DNA of 64,000 nt from Pelagibacteraceae bacterium AG-426-M19 (GCA_003210025.1 QCNW01000003.1:80769-144768), one strand, 5' to 3'. Positions 26,457 through 37,646 are shown, numbered from the stretch's first letter. The notes: generated by a model from the sequence alone, not told the origin. Program-made: numbers and translations.

Positions 26457-29333
26457 ATGCTTAAAAAGATACTTATTAAGGGCGCAAAAGAGCACAATTT
26501 AAAGAATATTTCACTAGAGATTCCTAAAGACAAATTTGTTGTAATAACGGGTCTATCTGGGTCAGGAAAATCATCATTAGCATTCGATACTGTCTATGCA
26601 GAAGGTCAAAGACGATATGTTGAAAGTTTATCTGCATACGCAAGACAGTTTTTAGACAAAATGAAAAAACCAAATGTAGATTTAATCGAAGGTTTGAGTC
26701 CAGCAATTTCAATAGAACAAAAAAATACTTCTAAAAATCCAAGATCAACAGTTGCAACTGTAACCGAAATATACGATTACATGAGAGTACTTTATGCAAG
26801 AGCTGGAATACCCTACTCTCCATTCACTGGTAAACCAATTACTTCACAAACTATTAGTCAAATTGTTGATAAGATTAAAGAATTACCAAAAAAATCTACA
26901 ATATATTTATATGCTCCAGTCGTGCGAGGACGTAAGGGTGAATATAAAAAAGATATATTAGGATACAAAAAAAGAGGATTTAGAAAAATCAAAGTTGATG
27001 ACCAATTGTATGATATTGAAAGTGTTCCAGAATTAAATAAAAAACTTAAACACGATATTTCAATCTTAGTTGATAGAATTGTAATAAATTCATCATTAGG
27101 AAACAGATTAGCCGAAAGCGTTGAAACAGCTGTTAATTTAGCAAATGGTTTGCTTTTTGTTGAATATGAAAATGAAACACTTCCAAAAAAATACAGAAAA
27201 ATTGAAAAATTAATTTTCTCAACCAAATTTGCTTGTCCTGAAAGTGGTTTTACTATTGAAGAGATTGAACCAAGACTTTTCTCATTCAACAGTCCGTATG
27301 GAGCTTGTGAAGAATGTGAAGGTATTGGTATGAAATTAAATGTTGATCCAAATTTAGTCGTTCCAAATGAAAAAAAATCTATCGCAGATGGTGCTATTGA
27401 ACCTTGGGCAAAATCTACATCAATGTATTACGCCCAAACATTGGCATCTTTATCTAAACATTATGGTTTTTCATTAGATGATAAATGGTCAAAACTACCA
27501 AAAAAAATTAAGGATGTAATTTTGTATGGATCTGATGATGAAGAAATTAAATTTACTTATGACGATGGCTATGAGAAGTATTCACATAAAAAAACCTTTG
27601 AAGGTGTTGTCAATAATCTAGAGAGAAGATATTTAGAAACAGATAGCGATTGGAAAAGAGAAGAAATTGCTCAATATCAATCTGATACAAAATGTGAAAA
27701 ATGCAATGGTTATCGATTAAAAGATGAAGCTCTGTGCGTTAAAATAAACGAATTAAACATAAGCCAAGTTACAGAAAAATCAATTTTTGATGCTAAGGAA
27801 TGGTTTAGATCTTTAGAAGTTAAATTAGACAAAAGACAAATTAAAATTGCTCAACATATATTAAAAGAAATTAATGAACGTTTAGATTTTCTTTTAAATG
27901 TTGGTCTTGATTATTTAACTTTATCTAGAGAGTCTGGAACGTTATCTGGTGGTGAAGCACAAAGGATTAGACTAGCTTCACAAATAGGATCAGGTTTAAC
28001 TGGAGTTCTATACGTTTTAGATGAACCATCAATTGGTTTACATCAAAAAGATAATGTTAAGCTTATAGATGCATTAAAAAGATTAAGAGACTTAGGTAAT
28101 ACTGTTATTGTTGTTGAGCACGATACAGAAACAATGGAGAATGCAGATCATATAATAGATTTAGGACCTGAAGCTGGAAATAAAGGTGGAGAAATTGTTG
28201 CTGAAGGTACATATGAGCAAATTTTAAAGAATGACAAAAGTATTACTGGAAGATATTTATCTAATAAGAGTTTCATACCTATTCCAAAAAATAGAAGACT
28301 TGCAAAAAATGGTAGATTTTTAGAAATCAATGGTGCATCTGGAAATAATTTAAATAACGTAAATTTAAAAATACCTTTAGGTAGTTTCACTTGTGTTACT
28401 GGTGTATCTGGAAGTGGTAAATCTACTTTGATACTTCAAACTTTATACAATGCATTAAATCTTACTTTGAATAATAATAAATCTAGAAAAATTCCTCAGC
28501 CATTTAGAGGATTTAAAGGAATAGAATTAATTGATAAAGTGATAGATATAGACCAATCACCTATTGGTAGAACTCCTAGATCAAATCCTGCTACATATAC
28601 TGGAGCTTTTGGTCCTATAAGAGACTGGTTTACCAATTTACCTGAAGCAAAAAGTAGAGGCTATAAACCAGGAAGATTTTCTTTCAATGTAAAGGGTGGA
28701 AGATGTGAAGCATGTGAAGGAGATGGTGTAATTACTTACGAAATGCACTTTCTTCCTGATGTTTACATAACATGCGATGAATGCAAAGGTACTAGATACA
28801 ATAGAGAAACATTAGAGATTAAATTCAAAGATAAGAGTATTGCAGATGTTTTAAATATGACTGTTGATGAAGGATGTGAGTATTTTGAAAATATTTCAAA
28901 CATCAAAACTAAACTTTTAACGTTAAAGAAAGTTGGTCTTGGCTACATAAAAATCGGTCAGCAAGCTACAACTCTTTCTGGTGGAGAGGCTCAACGTATT
29001 AAACTTGCTAAAGAACTATCAAAAAGGTCTACAGGAAGAACAATGTATATATTAGATGAACCAACTACTGGATTACATCAACATGATATAAAAAAACTTT
29101 TGGAAATTTTACACACCTTTGTTGCAACTGGTAATTCAGTTGTAGTTATAGAACATAATTTAGATGTTATTAAAACTGCTGATTATATTGTAGATATGGG
29201 ACCCGAGGGTGGTGTTAAAGGTGGAAATATTATTGCTGAAGGCAAACCCGAGGAAGTTGCAAAAGTGAAAGATAGCTATACAGGTAAATTTTTAAAGCCT
29301 TTATTAGATACAAAATTTAAAAAAACCGCTTAA
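26457..29333 (+). CDS. uvrA: Excinuclease ABC subunit A
   Basis: The 958-residue tandem ABC ATPase has two Walker A motifs (GLSGSGKSS near residue 35 and GVSGSGKST near 650), two LSGGEAQR signatures, and CxxC zinc modules (CEECEG, CEKCNG, CEACEG, CDECKG). It recognises bulky DNA lesions and loads UvrB in nucleotide excision repair. Confidence 0.97.
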   Translation: MLKKILIKGAKEHNLKNISLEIPKDKFVVITGLSGSGKSSLAFDTVYAEGQRRYVESLSAYARQFLDKMKKPNVDLIEGLSPAISIEQKNTSKNPRSTVATVTEIYDYMRVLYARAGIPYSPFTGKPITSQTISQIVDKIKELPKKSTIYLYAPVVRGRKGEYKKDILGYKKRGFRKIKVDDQLYDIESVPELNKKLKHDISILVDRIVINSSLGNRLAESVETAVNLANGLLFVEYENETLPKKYRKIEKLIFSTKFACPESGFTIEEIEPRLFSFNSPYGACEECEGIGMKLNVDPNLVVPNEKKSIADGAIEPWAKSTSMYYAQTLASLSKHYGFSLDDKWSKLPKKIKDVILYGSDDEEIKFTYDDGYEKYSHKKTFEGVVNNLERRYLETDSDWKREEIAQYQSDTKCEKCNGYRLKDEALCVKINELNISQVTEKSIFDAKEWFRSLEVKLDKRQIKIAQHILKEINERLDFLLNVGLDYLTLSRESGTLSGGEAQRIRLASQIGSGLTGVLYVLDEPSIGLHQKDNVKLIDALKRLRDLGNTVIVVEHDTETMENADHIIDLGPEAGNKGGEIVAEGTYEQILKNDKSITGRYLSNKSFIPIPKNRRLAKNGRFLEINGASGNNLNNVNLKIPLGSFTCVTGVSGSGKSTLILQTLYNALNLTLNNNKSRKIPQPFRGFKGIELIDKVIDIDQSPIGRTPRSNPATYTGAFGPIRDWFTNLPEAKSRGYKPGRFSFNVKGGRCEACEGDGVITYEMHFLPDVYITCDECKGTRYNRETLEIKFKDKSIADVLNMTVDEGCEYFENISNIKTKLLTLKKVGLGYIKIGQQATTLSGGEAQRIKLAKELSKRSTGRTMYILDEPTTGLHQHDIKKLLEILHTFVATGNSVVVIEHNLDVIKTADYIVDMGPEGGVKGGNIIAEGKPEEVAKVKDSYTGKFLKPLLDTKFKKTA

Positions 29334-29368
29334 TCTTTATAGAAAAATAATATAAAATCATCTCATAG

Positions 29369-29971
29369 ATGACTTCAATATTACAATCATTATCAAAGAC
29401 TGTTCATTTATCATTAGCTATTGCAATATTACTTTTCATTGGTCTTTACATAGGTAATGGTGGATTTGATTTTGATGTTTTATTTTGGAGCTGGTTATTA
29501 AGATATGTACATGTAACTGTAAGTATTATGTGGATTGGTTTACTTTGGTATTTCAATTTTGTTCAAATTCCTAACATGGCTAAAATTCCAGACGAACAAA
29601 AACCAGCAATTGGAAAAGTTATAGCTCCTGCAGCATTATTTTGGTTTAGATGGGCAGCGCTATTTACAATCATATCAGGATTATTATTAGCCTATTTTAA
29701 TGGATACGTTCATCAAGCGATGACATTAGGAATTGGATCAGGTGGCGGAAAAAATACTGCAATAGGAATTGGAATGTGGTTAGGATTAATAATGGCATTC
29801 AATGTTTGGTTTGTTATATGGCCAAATCAAAAAAGAGCTTTAGGTATGGTTGAGTGTGAACCAGAAGTTAAAGCTAAATCAGCAAAGACTGCAATGCTGT
29901 TTTCTAGAACAAACACACTTTTATCATTACCAATGTTATTAACAATGGTAGCGGCACAAAATCTTTATTAA
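29369..29971 (+). CDS. Integral membrane protein related to the PuuD/urate-oxidase N-terminal domain
   Basis: The 200-residue protein has about five membrane helices, with conserved HVTVSIMWIGLLWYFNFVQI, FRWAALFTIISGLLL and FNVWFVIWPNQKRALG. These segments resemble the membrane part of PuuD-type urate hydroxylases (COG3748). PuuD carries a C-terminal cytochrome c domain that is absent here, so urate oxidation should not be assumed. Conserved His residues (for example in YVHVTV) hint at haem or metal binding. The stop abuts the convergent secF. Confidence 0.6.
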   Translation: MTSILQSLSKTVHLSLAIAILLFIGLYIGNGGFDFDVLFWSWLLRYVHVTVSIMWIGLLWYFNFVQIPNMAKIPDEQKPAIGKVIAPAALFWFRWAALFTIISGLLLAYFNGYVHQAMTLGIGSGGGKNTAIGIGMWLGLIMAFNVWFVIWPNQKRALGMVECEPEVKAKSAKTAMLFSRTNTLLSLPMLLTMVAAQNLY

Positions 29972-30865
29972 TTATTCTTTTTCTTCCTTAACAATCGTTC
30001 TTTGGCTAACTTTTAAAGAAACCAACACTGGGTTTGCAATATAAATAGATGAATAAGTTCCAAAAATTACTCCTAGTATCATTGCCAACGAAAATCCTTT
30101 TAATATTTCTCCACCAAAAATAAATATAGATAAAAGTGCCAACAATGTAGTAACTGAAGTTATTATTGTTCGGGATAAAGTTTCATTTATTGAGATATTT
30201 GTTAGCTCAAATATTTTAACATCTGCATATTTACGCAAATTTTCTCTAACTCTATCAAATATTACAACTGTATCATTCATTGAATATCCAACTATTGTTA
30301 AAACAGCTGCAACGATAGAAAGATTGATTTCTAAAGAGAATACAGAAAATACTCCTAATGTGATTATAACGTCATGAAATAAAGCTAAAATAGCTCCAAG
30401 ACTAAATTGCCACTCAAATCTGATCCATATATATAAAAGCATAGCCGCCAAAGATAAAGCTATCGCTATTACACCTGATCTCAAAAGTTCTGCACTAACT
30501 TTTGGCCCAACATTTTCTACTCTTCTAAAATCAACTGAACCTATAGAATTTGACAGTTTAGTTTTTATCTCTTCTATAAATTGTGGATCATTTGAATTTT
30601 GTTTTTCAAATTTTACTACAAAATCTGTTTCATTACCAAAATTTTTAACTGAAACATCACCAAGATTCATTTGATTAAAACTATCTCTTATTTTTGTGAT
30701 ATTAGCAGAAGATTTGTCAGTCCTTAGCTCTATTAAAGTACCCCCTTTAAAATCAACACCAAAATTCAATCCTTTAAAAACTAAGAAAACTAAGGAAGCT
30801 ATGATTAATATACCTGAAAGTATATTAAAACTTTTATAAAACTTATTAAAATAGATTGTTTTCAT
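29972..30865 (-). CDS. secF: Protein translocase subunit SecF
   Basis: The 297-residue RND-type protein has FGVDFKGGTLIELR, an RVENVGPKVSAEL segment, and a C-terminal half with VGYSMNDTVVIFDRVREN and SRTIITSVTTLLALL. It works with SecD to pull secreted proteins into the periplasm using the proton gradient. It is the last gene of a long leftward block and overlaps the secD stop by 1 bp. Confidence 0.96.
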   Translation of the reverse strand: MKTIYFNKFYKSFNILSGILIIASLVFLVFKGLNFGVDFKGGTLIELRTDKSSANITKIRDSFNQMNLGDVSVKNFGNETDFVVKFEKQNSNDPQFIEEIKTKLSNSIGSVDFRRVENVGPKVSAELLRSGVIAIALSLAAMLLYIWIRFEWQFSLGAILALFHDVIITLGVFSVFSLEINLSIVAAVLTIVGYSMNDTVVIFDRVRENLRKYADVKIFELTNISINETLSRTIITSVTTLLALLSIFIFGGEILKGFSLAMILGVIFGTYSSIYIANPVLVSLKVSQRTIVKEEKE

Positions 30866-32418
30866 TATATAAGTTTTTCCTTATGTTTATTTTTGATGAC
30901 ATAGTATGCAGTAATCAAACGGGCAATGAAATATACTGAAAATAGTGTTGTAAGTATTCCAACTCCAAGAGTTATAGAAAATCCTTTAATTGGACCTGAA
31001 CCCATGAAAAAAAGGATTACTGCAGCGATTAAAGTTGTAATATTGGCATCTAAAATTGTTGTTCGTGATTTTGTATAACCAGAATCAAAAGCTACAATTG
31101 AATTATTTTCATTTTTTAATTCTTCTTTAATTCTCTCAAAAATTAAAACATTTGCATCAACAGCCATACCTACTGTTAAAATAATACCTGCAATTCCAGG
31201 GAGTGTAAGAGTTGCTTCAAATAATGTTAGAATACCGACTAATAAAAATAAATTAGAAATTAAGGCTAAGTTAGCAATTAAGCCAAAAAATCTATATTTA
31301 TAAAACATAAAGGCAACGACTAAGATAAATCCTATTATCAATGACATAATTCCTGCATTAATTGAGTCTTTTCCAAGGTCAGGACCTACAGTTCTTTCTT
31401 CGATAATATTAAGTGGAGCCGGCAAAGCACCCGATCTTAAAAGTAAAGCTAAATCTGTAGCTGATTGAAAGGTGAAATTACCAGATATCTGTCCATTTCC
31501 TCCAATAATTGGTTCTCTGACTTCAGGAGCGCTAATAATTTTTCCATCCAAAACAATTGCCAACCTTTTTCCAACACCATTTGAAGTCGCCTTACCAAAC
31601 TTTTTTGCTCCTACCCTATCCAAACTAAATGAAACAACTGTCTCATTAGTTTGATTATTCATAGTGGGCTTAGCATCCATAAGATTATCACCACTTAAAA
31701 CAATTCGTTTACTAACAATGGCTTCACTAGAGCCATCTTCAAAAGAAAGTTTTTCTGTTCCAAATGACTCTTCAGAACTACTGGATATAAATTGGAATGT
31801 TAGGTTTGCTGTTTTACCTAATAAAGATTTAATTCTACCTGGATCATCTAATCCTGGCAACTCAACAAGAATTCTATCATTACCTCTTTTTAAAATATTT
31901 GGCTCATTAGTTCCTACTTCATCAACTCTTCTTCTTACAATTTCAATTGCTTGATCTAATGATGAATTTTTTAACAATACTAATCCATAGTCAGAAAATT
32001 CTAACTTGAATGAGGTATCCATGTTTTCAAAGTTAAATTGATGGGATTTATATTGTTGAAAATAAGGATTTATCTCACTTTTATCATCATCTAAAAGAGA
32101 TTTAACATCTTCAATCTTAGAATTTTCAACATCGAATATAATTGACTTATCCTCAATCACAAAATTTCTAACCTTAATATCTTTATCTTTGAAAAATTTT
32201 TTAAACTCTAATACTTTACTTTGCAATCTTTGAGTAATGACTGGTTCGTTATCTATCTCTAACAATAAATAAGAGCCACCTTGTAAATCTAATCCTAATT
32301 TTATATTTTTTGAAAAAAATTCATCATCAACTTTTGTAAAGTTGGAAATAGTAAAATATGAAATAATAAGTGTAAAAATTAAAACACTAAAAACTCTTAA
32401 TTTAGAAAAATATAACAC
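30865..32418 (-). CDS. secD: Protein translocase subunit SecD
   Basis: The 517-residue protein has an N-terminal helix, KLGLDLQGGSYLLLEID, a large periplasmic domain, and a six-helix RND region with LTVGMAVDANVLIFERIKEEL. It is the SecF partner. It follows yajC by 12 bp in the canonical yajC-secD-secF order. Confidence 0.97.
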   Translation of the reverse strand: MLYFSKLRVFSVLIFTLIISYFTISNFTKVDDEFFSKNIKLGLDLQGGSYLLLEIDNEPVITQRLQSKVLEFKKFFKDKDIKVRNFVIEDKSIIFDVENSKIEDVKSLLDDDKSEINPYFQQYKSHQFNFENMDTSFKLEFSDYGLVLLKNSSLDQAIEIVRRRVDEVGTNEPNILKRGNDRILVELPGLDDPGRIKSLLGKTANLTFQFISSSSEESFGTEKLSFEDGSSEAIVSKRIVLSGDNLMDAKPTMNNQTNETVVSFSLDRVGAKKFGKATSNGVGKRLAIVLDGKIISAPEVREPIIGGNGQISGNFTFQSATDLALLLRSGALPAPLNIIEERTVGPDLGKDSINAGIMSLIIGFILVVAFMFYKYRFFGLIANLALISNLFLLVGILTLFEATLTLPGIAGIILTVGMAVDANVLIFERIKEELKNENNSIVAFDSGYTKSRTTILDANITTLIAAVILFFMGSGPIKGFSITLGVGILTTLFSVYFIARLITAYYVIKNKHKEKLI

Positions 32419-32430
32419 TTTAGGAAGTTA

Positions 32431-32715
32431 TTATTTTTTTGGTTCAGCTTTAGTAACTAGTCCTTGTATTCCTGTAGCTCGAACAATTTCAACTTTAACA
32501 TTATCAGCTATCATAACTTCTACTTTTTCATTATCGATAACTCGTTCAACAGTACCAACGATACCACCAGAAGTAATAACCTTATCTCCACGCTTTAAAG
32601 CTTCAACCATAGCCTTATGTTCTTTAACTTTCTTTTGCTGGGGTCTAATTAAGAAAAAGTAAAATATTACGAATATTAAAATTAGGGGTATAAATTGTCC
32701 AATTCCTGCGTCCAT
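32431..32715 (-). CDS. yajC: Preprotein translocase subunit YajC
   Basis: The 94-residue protein has one N-terminal helix (residues 7-25, FIPLILIFVIFYFFLIRP) followed by QQKKVKEHKAMVEALKRGDKV and GGIVGTV, the complete YajC pattern. It associates with SecDF. Its start lies 57 bp downstream of serS, leaving room for a separate promoter. Confidence 0.95.
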   Translation of the reverse strand: MDAGIGQFIPLILIFVIFYFFLIRPQQKKVKEHKAMVEALKRGDKVITSGGIVGTVERVIDNEKVEVMIADNVKVEIVRATGIQGLVTKAEPKK

Positions 32716-32772
32716 GTTAAGTCCTTAAAAAGTTAACGATTATTTATACTATATACTTTTAGAAGACAACTC

Positions 32773-34032
32773 TTAATTGATACCTATTTTCTCCATATTG
32801 TTCATATATGGTCTTAGTTTTTCAGGGATAATTATTGAACCATCCTCAGTTTGATAATTTTCTAATATTGCAATTAAAGTTCTACCAACAGCAAGTCCAC
32901 TCCCATTTAAAGTACCAACAAATTCATTTTCGTTATTATTATTTTTATATCTAGCTTTCATTCTTTTAGCCTGAAATGTTCCACATGAAGAACAGCTTGA
33001 TATTTCTCTATATTTATTTTCAGATGGAAGCCAAACCTCTATGTCATAAGTTTTTTCTGCACTAAAACCCATATCACCAGTGCTTAAAATAATTTTTCTG
33101 TAAGGTAATTGTAAATCATCTAAAATTTTAGAAGCACAATTAGTCATTCTCTCTAGTTCTTCAATGCATTTATTATTTTCTACAATACTGACTAATTCAA
33201 CTTTATAAAATTGATGTTGTCTAATCATACCCTTTGTATCTTTACCATAACTTCCTGCTTCTTTTCTAAAACAAGGTGTTGATGCAACTAATCTCATTGG
33301 CAAAGATTTTAGGTTTAATATCTGATTTTTAACCATATTAGTTAAGATTACTTCAGCAGTTGGGATTAAAAACTTTCTATCATTTTTATCATCAAACTTA
33401 ATTTCGAATTGATCATTTTCAAATTTGGGCAATTGGCCAGTTCCAAACATAGTGTTGTCTGTTGCCATTAAAGGTGGAGAGATTTCAGTGTAACCATTAT
33501 TATTGACATGTGTATCAATCATAAAATTAGAAATTGCTCTTTCTAATGATGCTAATTTGTCTTTAACAAAAACAAATCTTGATCCAGTTGTTTTTGTTGC
33601 TAAATCAAAATCTAACATATTCAGCTTTTCACCAATTTCATAATGAGATTTTGGTTTAAAACTCATCTCTTTAATTTCACCAGATTTTACAACCTCTTTA
33701 TTGCTATTTTCATCCTTACCTACGGGAACATCATTCAATGGTAAATTAGGAATATTGCTTAATATCTGATCAAGCTGATCTTTAACATTCTTTTGATTTT
33801 TACTTAAATCATCTATTTTATTTGAAATTTCTTTAGACTTTTCAAAAAGGGTTTCATCTTTAGATTTAGAAATAGATTTTTTTTCCATTTCTAATTTTTC
33901 TTTTTCTTGAATTAATTTTCTATTTTCCTCATCAAGATTTAATATTTGATCAAAGTCTACATCAACGTTTCGATTTTTAATTGTATTTTTAAAATTATCG
34001 ATATCTTTTCTAATATCCTTAATATTGTGCAT
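32773..34032 (-). CDS. serS: Seryl-tRNA synthetase
   Basis: The 419-residue class II synthetase has an N-terminal coiled-coil tRNA-binding arm (about 25-100). Motif 2 (RLVASTPCFRKEAGSYGKDT) and motif 3 (NGSGLAVGRTLIAILENYQ) follow. It charges tRNA-Ser. It overlaps tatC by 14 bp, a linkage usual in alphaproteobacteria. Confidence 0.97.
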   Translation of the reverse strand: MHNIKDIRKDIDNFKNTIKNRNVDVDFDQILNLDEENRKLIQEKEKLEMEKKSISKSKDETLFEKSKEISNKIDDLSKNQKNVKDQLDQILSNIPNLPLNDVPVGKDENSNKEVVKSGEIKEMSFKPKSHYEIGEKLNMLDFDLATKTTGSRFVFVKDKLASLERAISNFMIDTHVNNNGYTEISPPLMATDNTMFGTGQLPKFENDQFEIKFDDKNDRKFLIPTAEVILTNMVKNQILNLKSLPMRLVASTPCFRKEAGSYGKDTKGMIRQHQFYKVELVSIVENNKCIEELERMTNCASKILDDLQLPYRKIILSTGDMGFSAEKTYDIEVWLPSENKYREISSCSSCGTFQAKRMKARYKNNNNENEFVGTLNGSGLAVGRTLIAILENYQTEDGSIIIPEKLRPYMNNMEKIGIN

Positions 34033-34792
34033 TTCTCTCTTGAGCTTTCTTTTCGATAATATTTACAGAAAAAATTGATAATTCATATAAAATTAACAAA
34101 GGTATTGCTAAACCTATTTGCGTAATTGGATCTGGTGGAGTTAATATTGCAGCAGCAGCAAATATTATTACAACGAAATATTTTCTTCTTTCTCTTAAAT
34201 AAGTTGAATTTACAACTCCTATTCTTGCAAGCAAACTTAATACAACTGGTAGCTGAAAACTTAATCCAAATGCAAAAATTAACTTCATCACAAGAGATAA
34301 ATATTCATTTACTTTAGCTTCTAATTGAATTGGTAAGCTAGTTCCAAGTCCTGCACTTTCAAATGATAAAAAGAATTTAAATGCTAGTGGCATAATTAGA
34401 TAATAAACAAGCATACCTCCTAGTAAAAAAAGTATTGGTGTAATTACTAAGTAAGGCATAATTGCTTTCTTTTCATGGGTGTATAATCCTGGTGCAATAA
34501 ATTTCCAAATTTGAATAAGGATATATGGACTGGTCACAAAGAAAGCAGCAAAAAAAGAAACTTTAAGATATGTTAAAAATGTTTCTTGAAGAGCGGTAAA
34601 GATTAATCTTCTATCAACATTATCATCCTTTACAGCATTGGCATAAGGTTCAACTAAAAATCCATATATGTATTCAGAAAAATAGTAACAAACTACAAAT
34701 AATACTGCTAAGAAGATAAATGAATGTATTAGTCTTTGTCTTAATTCGGTAAGATGACTTATAAAACCTGTTTCTTTTTTTTTAGCTGTCAT
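34019..34792 (-). CDS. tatC: Twin-arginine translocase subunit TatC
   Basis: The 257-residue, six-helix protein has the conserved FISHLTELRQRLIHS start, the PYILIQIWKFIAPGLYTHEKK segment, and FGLSFQLPVV. TatC is the receptor for folded proteins with twin-arginine signals. It overlaps tatB by 11 bp. Confidence 0.97.
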   Translation of the reverse strand: MTAKKKETGFISHLTELRQRLIHSFIFLAVLFVVCYYFSEYIYGFLVEPYANAVKDDNVDRRLIFTALQETFLTYLKVSFFAAFFVTSPYILIQIWKFIAPGLYTHEKKAIMPYLVITPILFLLGGMLVYYLIMPLAFKFFLSFESAGLGTSLPIQLEAKVNEYLSLVMKLIFAFGLSFQLPVVLSLLARIGVVNSTYLRERRKYFVVIIFAAAAILTPPDPITQIGLAIPLLILYELSIFSVNIIEKKAQERNAQY

Positions 34793-35018
34793 CTTTAGGC
34801 TTGTCCTCTTTCATGATTTCAGTGTTTTTTTTTAATTCTTCTTTAATTGAAACATCCGTTATTTCTGTAACTTGATTTTGAACATCTGAAAAATATCTCT
34901 TAGCAGAACCTATCCATGATCCAACTTTTTTTAACATTACAGGAAAGTCTTTTGGTCCTACAACTATTATTGCAATAGATACTATTATTAATATTTCAAA
35001 CCAGCCGATCTGTGGCAT
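34782..35018 (-). CDS. tatB: Twin-arginine translocase subunit TatB
   Basis: The 78-residue protein has an N-terminal helix PQIGWFEILIIVSIAIIVVG, then PKDFPVMLKKVGSWIGSAK, the TatB hinge and amphipathic helix with the early Glu 8. At 78 residues it is much shorter than E. coli TatB (171), in line with genome streamlining. Confidence 0.93.
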   Translation of the reverse strand: MPQIGWFEILIIVSIAIIVVGPKDFPVMLKKVGSWIGSAKRYFSDVQNQVTEITDVSIKEELKKNTEIMKEDKPKDDS

Positions 35019-35021
35019 TGA

Positions 35022-35219
35022 TTACTCTTTTTTGTCTGAGTCTTGATTTTCAGATATATTTTTTGGTTGGCTATCTTCTGTAGCATCTGTAGCCATACCT
35101 TTTTTAAAACTTTTAATTCCTTTAGCAACATCACCCATTAGACTAGAGATTTTACCTCTACCAAAAAGTAATACTACTAAAATTACTACAATTGCAATTT
35201 GCCAAAATCCTATACTCAT
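35022..35219 (-). CDS. tatA: Twin-arginine translocase subunit TatA
   Basis: The 65-residue protein [20 protein letters not shown] is followed by [21 protein letters not shown], the canonical TatA helix-hinge-amphipathic helix. It polymerises to form the transport path. It precedes tatB by 3 bp. Confidence 0.94.
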   Translation of the reverse strand: MSIGFWQIAIVVILVVLLFGRGKISSLMGDVAKGIKSFKKGMATDATEDSQPKNISENQDSDKKE

Positions 35220-35261
35220 AATTACTTATAACCTTATAATTTTAGTTTTAAAACTATTTTT

Positions 35262-35954
35262 TTATTTATCGTTATCGGTATTAAGAGTGCTATTAAGCAT
35301 CTCATCTATATCAGAGTATATATTTTCCTTTTTATCCTCTTGTTTTTCTTTATAGAATTTGCCTGTTCCAAATATAGATGCATCTACACTAGATGTATCG
35401 ATAAGACCTGCAGTTCCTAATTCATCAACGGTTGGAAGATCTGACAATTTTTGGAGATTGAAATGACTTAAAAAGTCATCTGTTGTTCCATATTGAATAG
35501 GTTTGCCAGGGGCATCTTTTCGACTTTGAGGTCTAACCCAGTTCAATTCCATCAATATCTCAAGTGTATTATTTCCAAACGCAACTCCACGAATTTCTTC
35601 TATTTCAGCTCTAGTGACTGGTTGATGATAAACAATAATTGCAAGTGTTTCTATCGCAGCCTTTGATAATTTTTTTTCAACAGTTTTTTGTTGAGACATT
35701 AATGTGGATAAATTTGGTGAAGTTCTAAAAGACCACTTATTGGATATACAGACTAAATTTATTCCACGATCAGAATAAAAATTCTGAAGTTTTAGTAAAG
35801 ATTTTTCAACATCTGTCTTTTTTGAAATTTTATTTTCAATAGTTTCAATATTTAAAGGTTCTGCAGCTGCAAAAACAATAGCTTCTATTTCTTTATCAAC
35901 ATCACTTAATTTAGATGGAAATGATACAACATTATTTTTTTTTAATTTATTCAT
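35262..35954 (-). CDS. scpB: Segregation and condensation protein B
   Basis: The 230-residue protein has winged-helix domains with ALETLAIIVYHQPVTRAEIEEIRGV, the ScpB signature, and GRKDAPGKPIQY-type content later. With ScpA it regulates the SMC condensin. The acidic C-terminal tail (about 195-230) is low in complexity. The start overlaps the scpA stop by 1 bp. Confidence 0.94.
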   Translation of the reverse strand: MNKLKKNNVVSFPSKLSDVDKEIEAIVFAAAEPLNIETIENKISKKTDVEKSLLKLQNFYSDRGINLVCISNKWSFRTSPNLSTLMSQQKTVEKKLSKAAIETLAIIVYHQPVTRAEIEEIRGVAFGNNTLEILMELNWVRPQSRKDAPGKPIQYGTTDDFLSHFNLQKLSDLPTVDELGTAGLIDTSSVDASIFGTGKFYKEKQEDKKENIYSDIDEMLNSTLNTDNDK

Positions 35955-36685
35955 TAGATTTTTTTAATATATATGTCCTCAAATAAATTATCTTGTTTAA
36001 TAGATATATTGCCTTCTTTTGCAAGCTCTAAAGATCCAGCAAAAATTCCTGCATTACCAGTCTTACTTAAAGTTCTAGAGTTTCTAAAATTTTTTGGTAT
36101 TAGATCAGTCATATTTTTCCAATCATTTAAATTATTATAAAACTCTTTTATAACTTTAATACCTTCTTCAGTAGTAAATACTGGAAGTTTCGGAATATTC
36201 ATTCTTTGAAAATCTTTTGTCATTACGATATTCGAATACGTTTTTAATAATTCAAATAATGTTAAAGAATATTGAGAGTTATATATTGATCTCATTCCAC
36301 TTTTCGAACCTCTCATAAAAATATCTTTGCCTAATCTTTTTCTACTCAACATCTGAGAAGACAATAATCTTATTAATTCCAGTTTTTTAAGTTGGAGTTT
36401 TAATTTTTCTGCCACTTCAAGTGCTTTAAATTCCTCTTCCTCTGTTTCTGGTAATAGTAGTTTAGATTTAAGATAAGTTAACCAAGTAGCCATTAACAAA
36501 TATTCTGAGGCCAATTCTAAATTCAAATTTTCAGTTTTTGTTATAAAATCATGAAATTGATCAGCTAATTTAGTGATTGATATATTTTCCAAATCTACTT
36601 TTTGTGATTTTGCTAAATCTAAAAGTATTTCTAATGATCCAGAGTAATTACTAAGATCAACATTAAATTCTAAAGAATCACTCAT
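35954..36685 (-). CDS. scpA: Segregation and condensation protein A (kleisin)
   Basis: The 243-residue kleisin has an N-terminal SMC-binding part, YSGSLEILLDLAKSQKVDLENI, ASEYLLMATWLTYLKSKLLLP, and a C-terminal winged helix. It bridges SMC heads in chromosome segregation. It follows nagZ by 10 bp. Confidence 0.94.
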   Translation of the reverse strand: MSDSLEFNVDLSNYSGSLEILLDLAKSQKVDLENISITKLADQFHDFITKTENLNLELASEYLLMATWLTYLKSKLLLPETEEEEFKALEVAEKLKLQLKKLELIRLLSSQMLSRKRLGKDIFMRGSKSGMRSIYNSQYSLTLFELLKTYSNIVMTKDFQRMNIPKLPVFTTEEGIKVIKEFYNNLNDWKNMTDLIPKNFRNSRTLSKTGNAGIFAGSLELAKEGNISIKQDNLFEDIYIKKI

Positions 36686-36695
36686 GGTTTTAAAT

Positions 36696-37646
36696 TTAAC
36701 TTATTATTTGAATTAATTTAGAAGTTTTTTTTACAATAAAATCATCGATATAAGGTGAATTTTGACCTACTACATTCATTTCGTTCATTTTTCCATTGCA
36801 ATGAAGCACCAAATTACAACCTGCGCGAAAAGATTTAATAACGTTATTTTTTAAACTACCTCTAAGAGCACCCATAGAAATATCATCTGACATTAATATT
36901 CCCTTGAATGATATTTCTTTTCTAATCATTTTTATGATTTCTTTAGAATGTGAAACGTTATTTATTGGGTCAAGTTTTTTAAACAACAAGTGACCGGTCA
37001 TACCTAAAACAGATTTTTTTTTGGTAAATGGAAAAAAATCATATTTTTTAAGATACTTTAGATCTTTGTCTATGACTGGTAATTTGTAATGACTATCAAC
37101 TTTAGCCAAACCATGACCTGGAAGGTGTTTAATTACTGTGCCAACCCTATTTTTGTGAAATTTTTCGATAGATATATCGCCAATTTTAGACAGCATTTTC
37201 TTATCATTTGAATAGGATCGATCACCTATAATTTTATGAGAATTATTTCGTCTTAAATCCAATACGGGTACTGTATTAACATTAATACCAATAAGTCTTA
37301 ACAAATAGGATATTTGCTTCACATAAACATTGAAATAAATATCGAATTTTTTTTTATCTTTTGAATATAAATCACCAAAATATTTTGCACTAAAAATTGA
37401 ATTATCTATAAATTTTCTTAATCTGCTTACTCTTCCACCTTCTTCGTCAATTAGAATTGGATAGTTAGAGTTTTTAAATATTTTTTTAATCGAACCAGTT
37501 AATTTTTGAACTTGATTGATTGATTTAATATTTCTTGAAAAAAGGATTATACCCCATGGCTTATATTTTTTTAAAAAACTTACTTCACTTTTTTTTAAAT
37601 TATGTCCACTAATGCCACATATAAAAGCTCTTGTTTTTTTAATCAT
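36696..37646 (-). CDS. nagZ: Glycoside hydrolase family 3, NagZ-type beta-N-acetylhexosaminidase
   Basis: The 316-residue TIM barrel has IDEEGGRVSRL, the Lys-His motif VIKHLPGHG followed by VDSHYKLP (catalytic His loop), and the nucleophile Asp in LMSDDISMGAL. NagZ removes GlcNAc from anhydromuropeptides during wall recycling in the cytoplasm. It lies between argS and scpA as in many alphaproteobacteria. Confidence 0.92.
   Translation of the reverse strand: MIKKTRAFICGISGHNLKKSEVSFLKKYKPWGIILFSRNIKSINQVQKLTGSIKKIFKNSNYPILIDEEGGRVSRLRKFIDNSIFSAKYFGDLYSKDKKKFDIYFNVYVKQISYLLRLIGINVNTVPVLDLRRNNSHKIIGDRSYSNDKKMLSKIGDISIEKFHKNRVGTVIKHLPGHGLAKVDSHYKLPVIDKDLKYLKKYDFFPFTKKKSVLGMTGHLLFKKLDPINNVSHSKEIIKMIRKEISFKGILMSDDISMGALRGSLKNNVIKSFRAGCNLVLHCNGKMNEMNVVGQNSPYIDDFIVKKTSKLIQIIS

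Noticed and set aside
29369..29971. Full urate hydroxylase PuuD
   Set aside because: Only a protein like the N-terminal membrane domain is present; the cytochrome c part is missing and no purine degradation genes are nearby.
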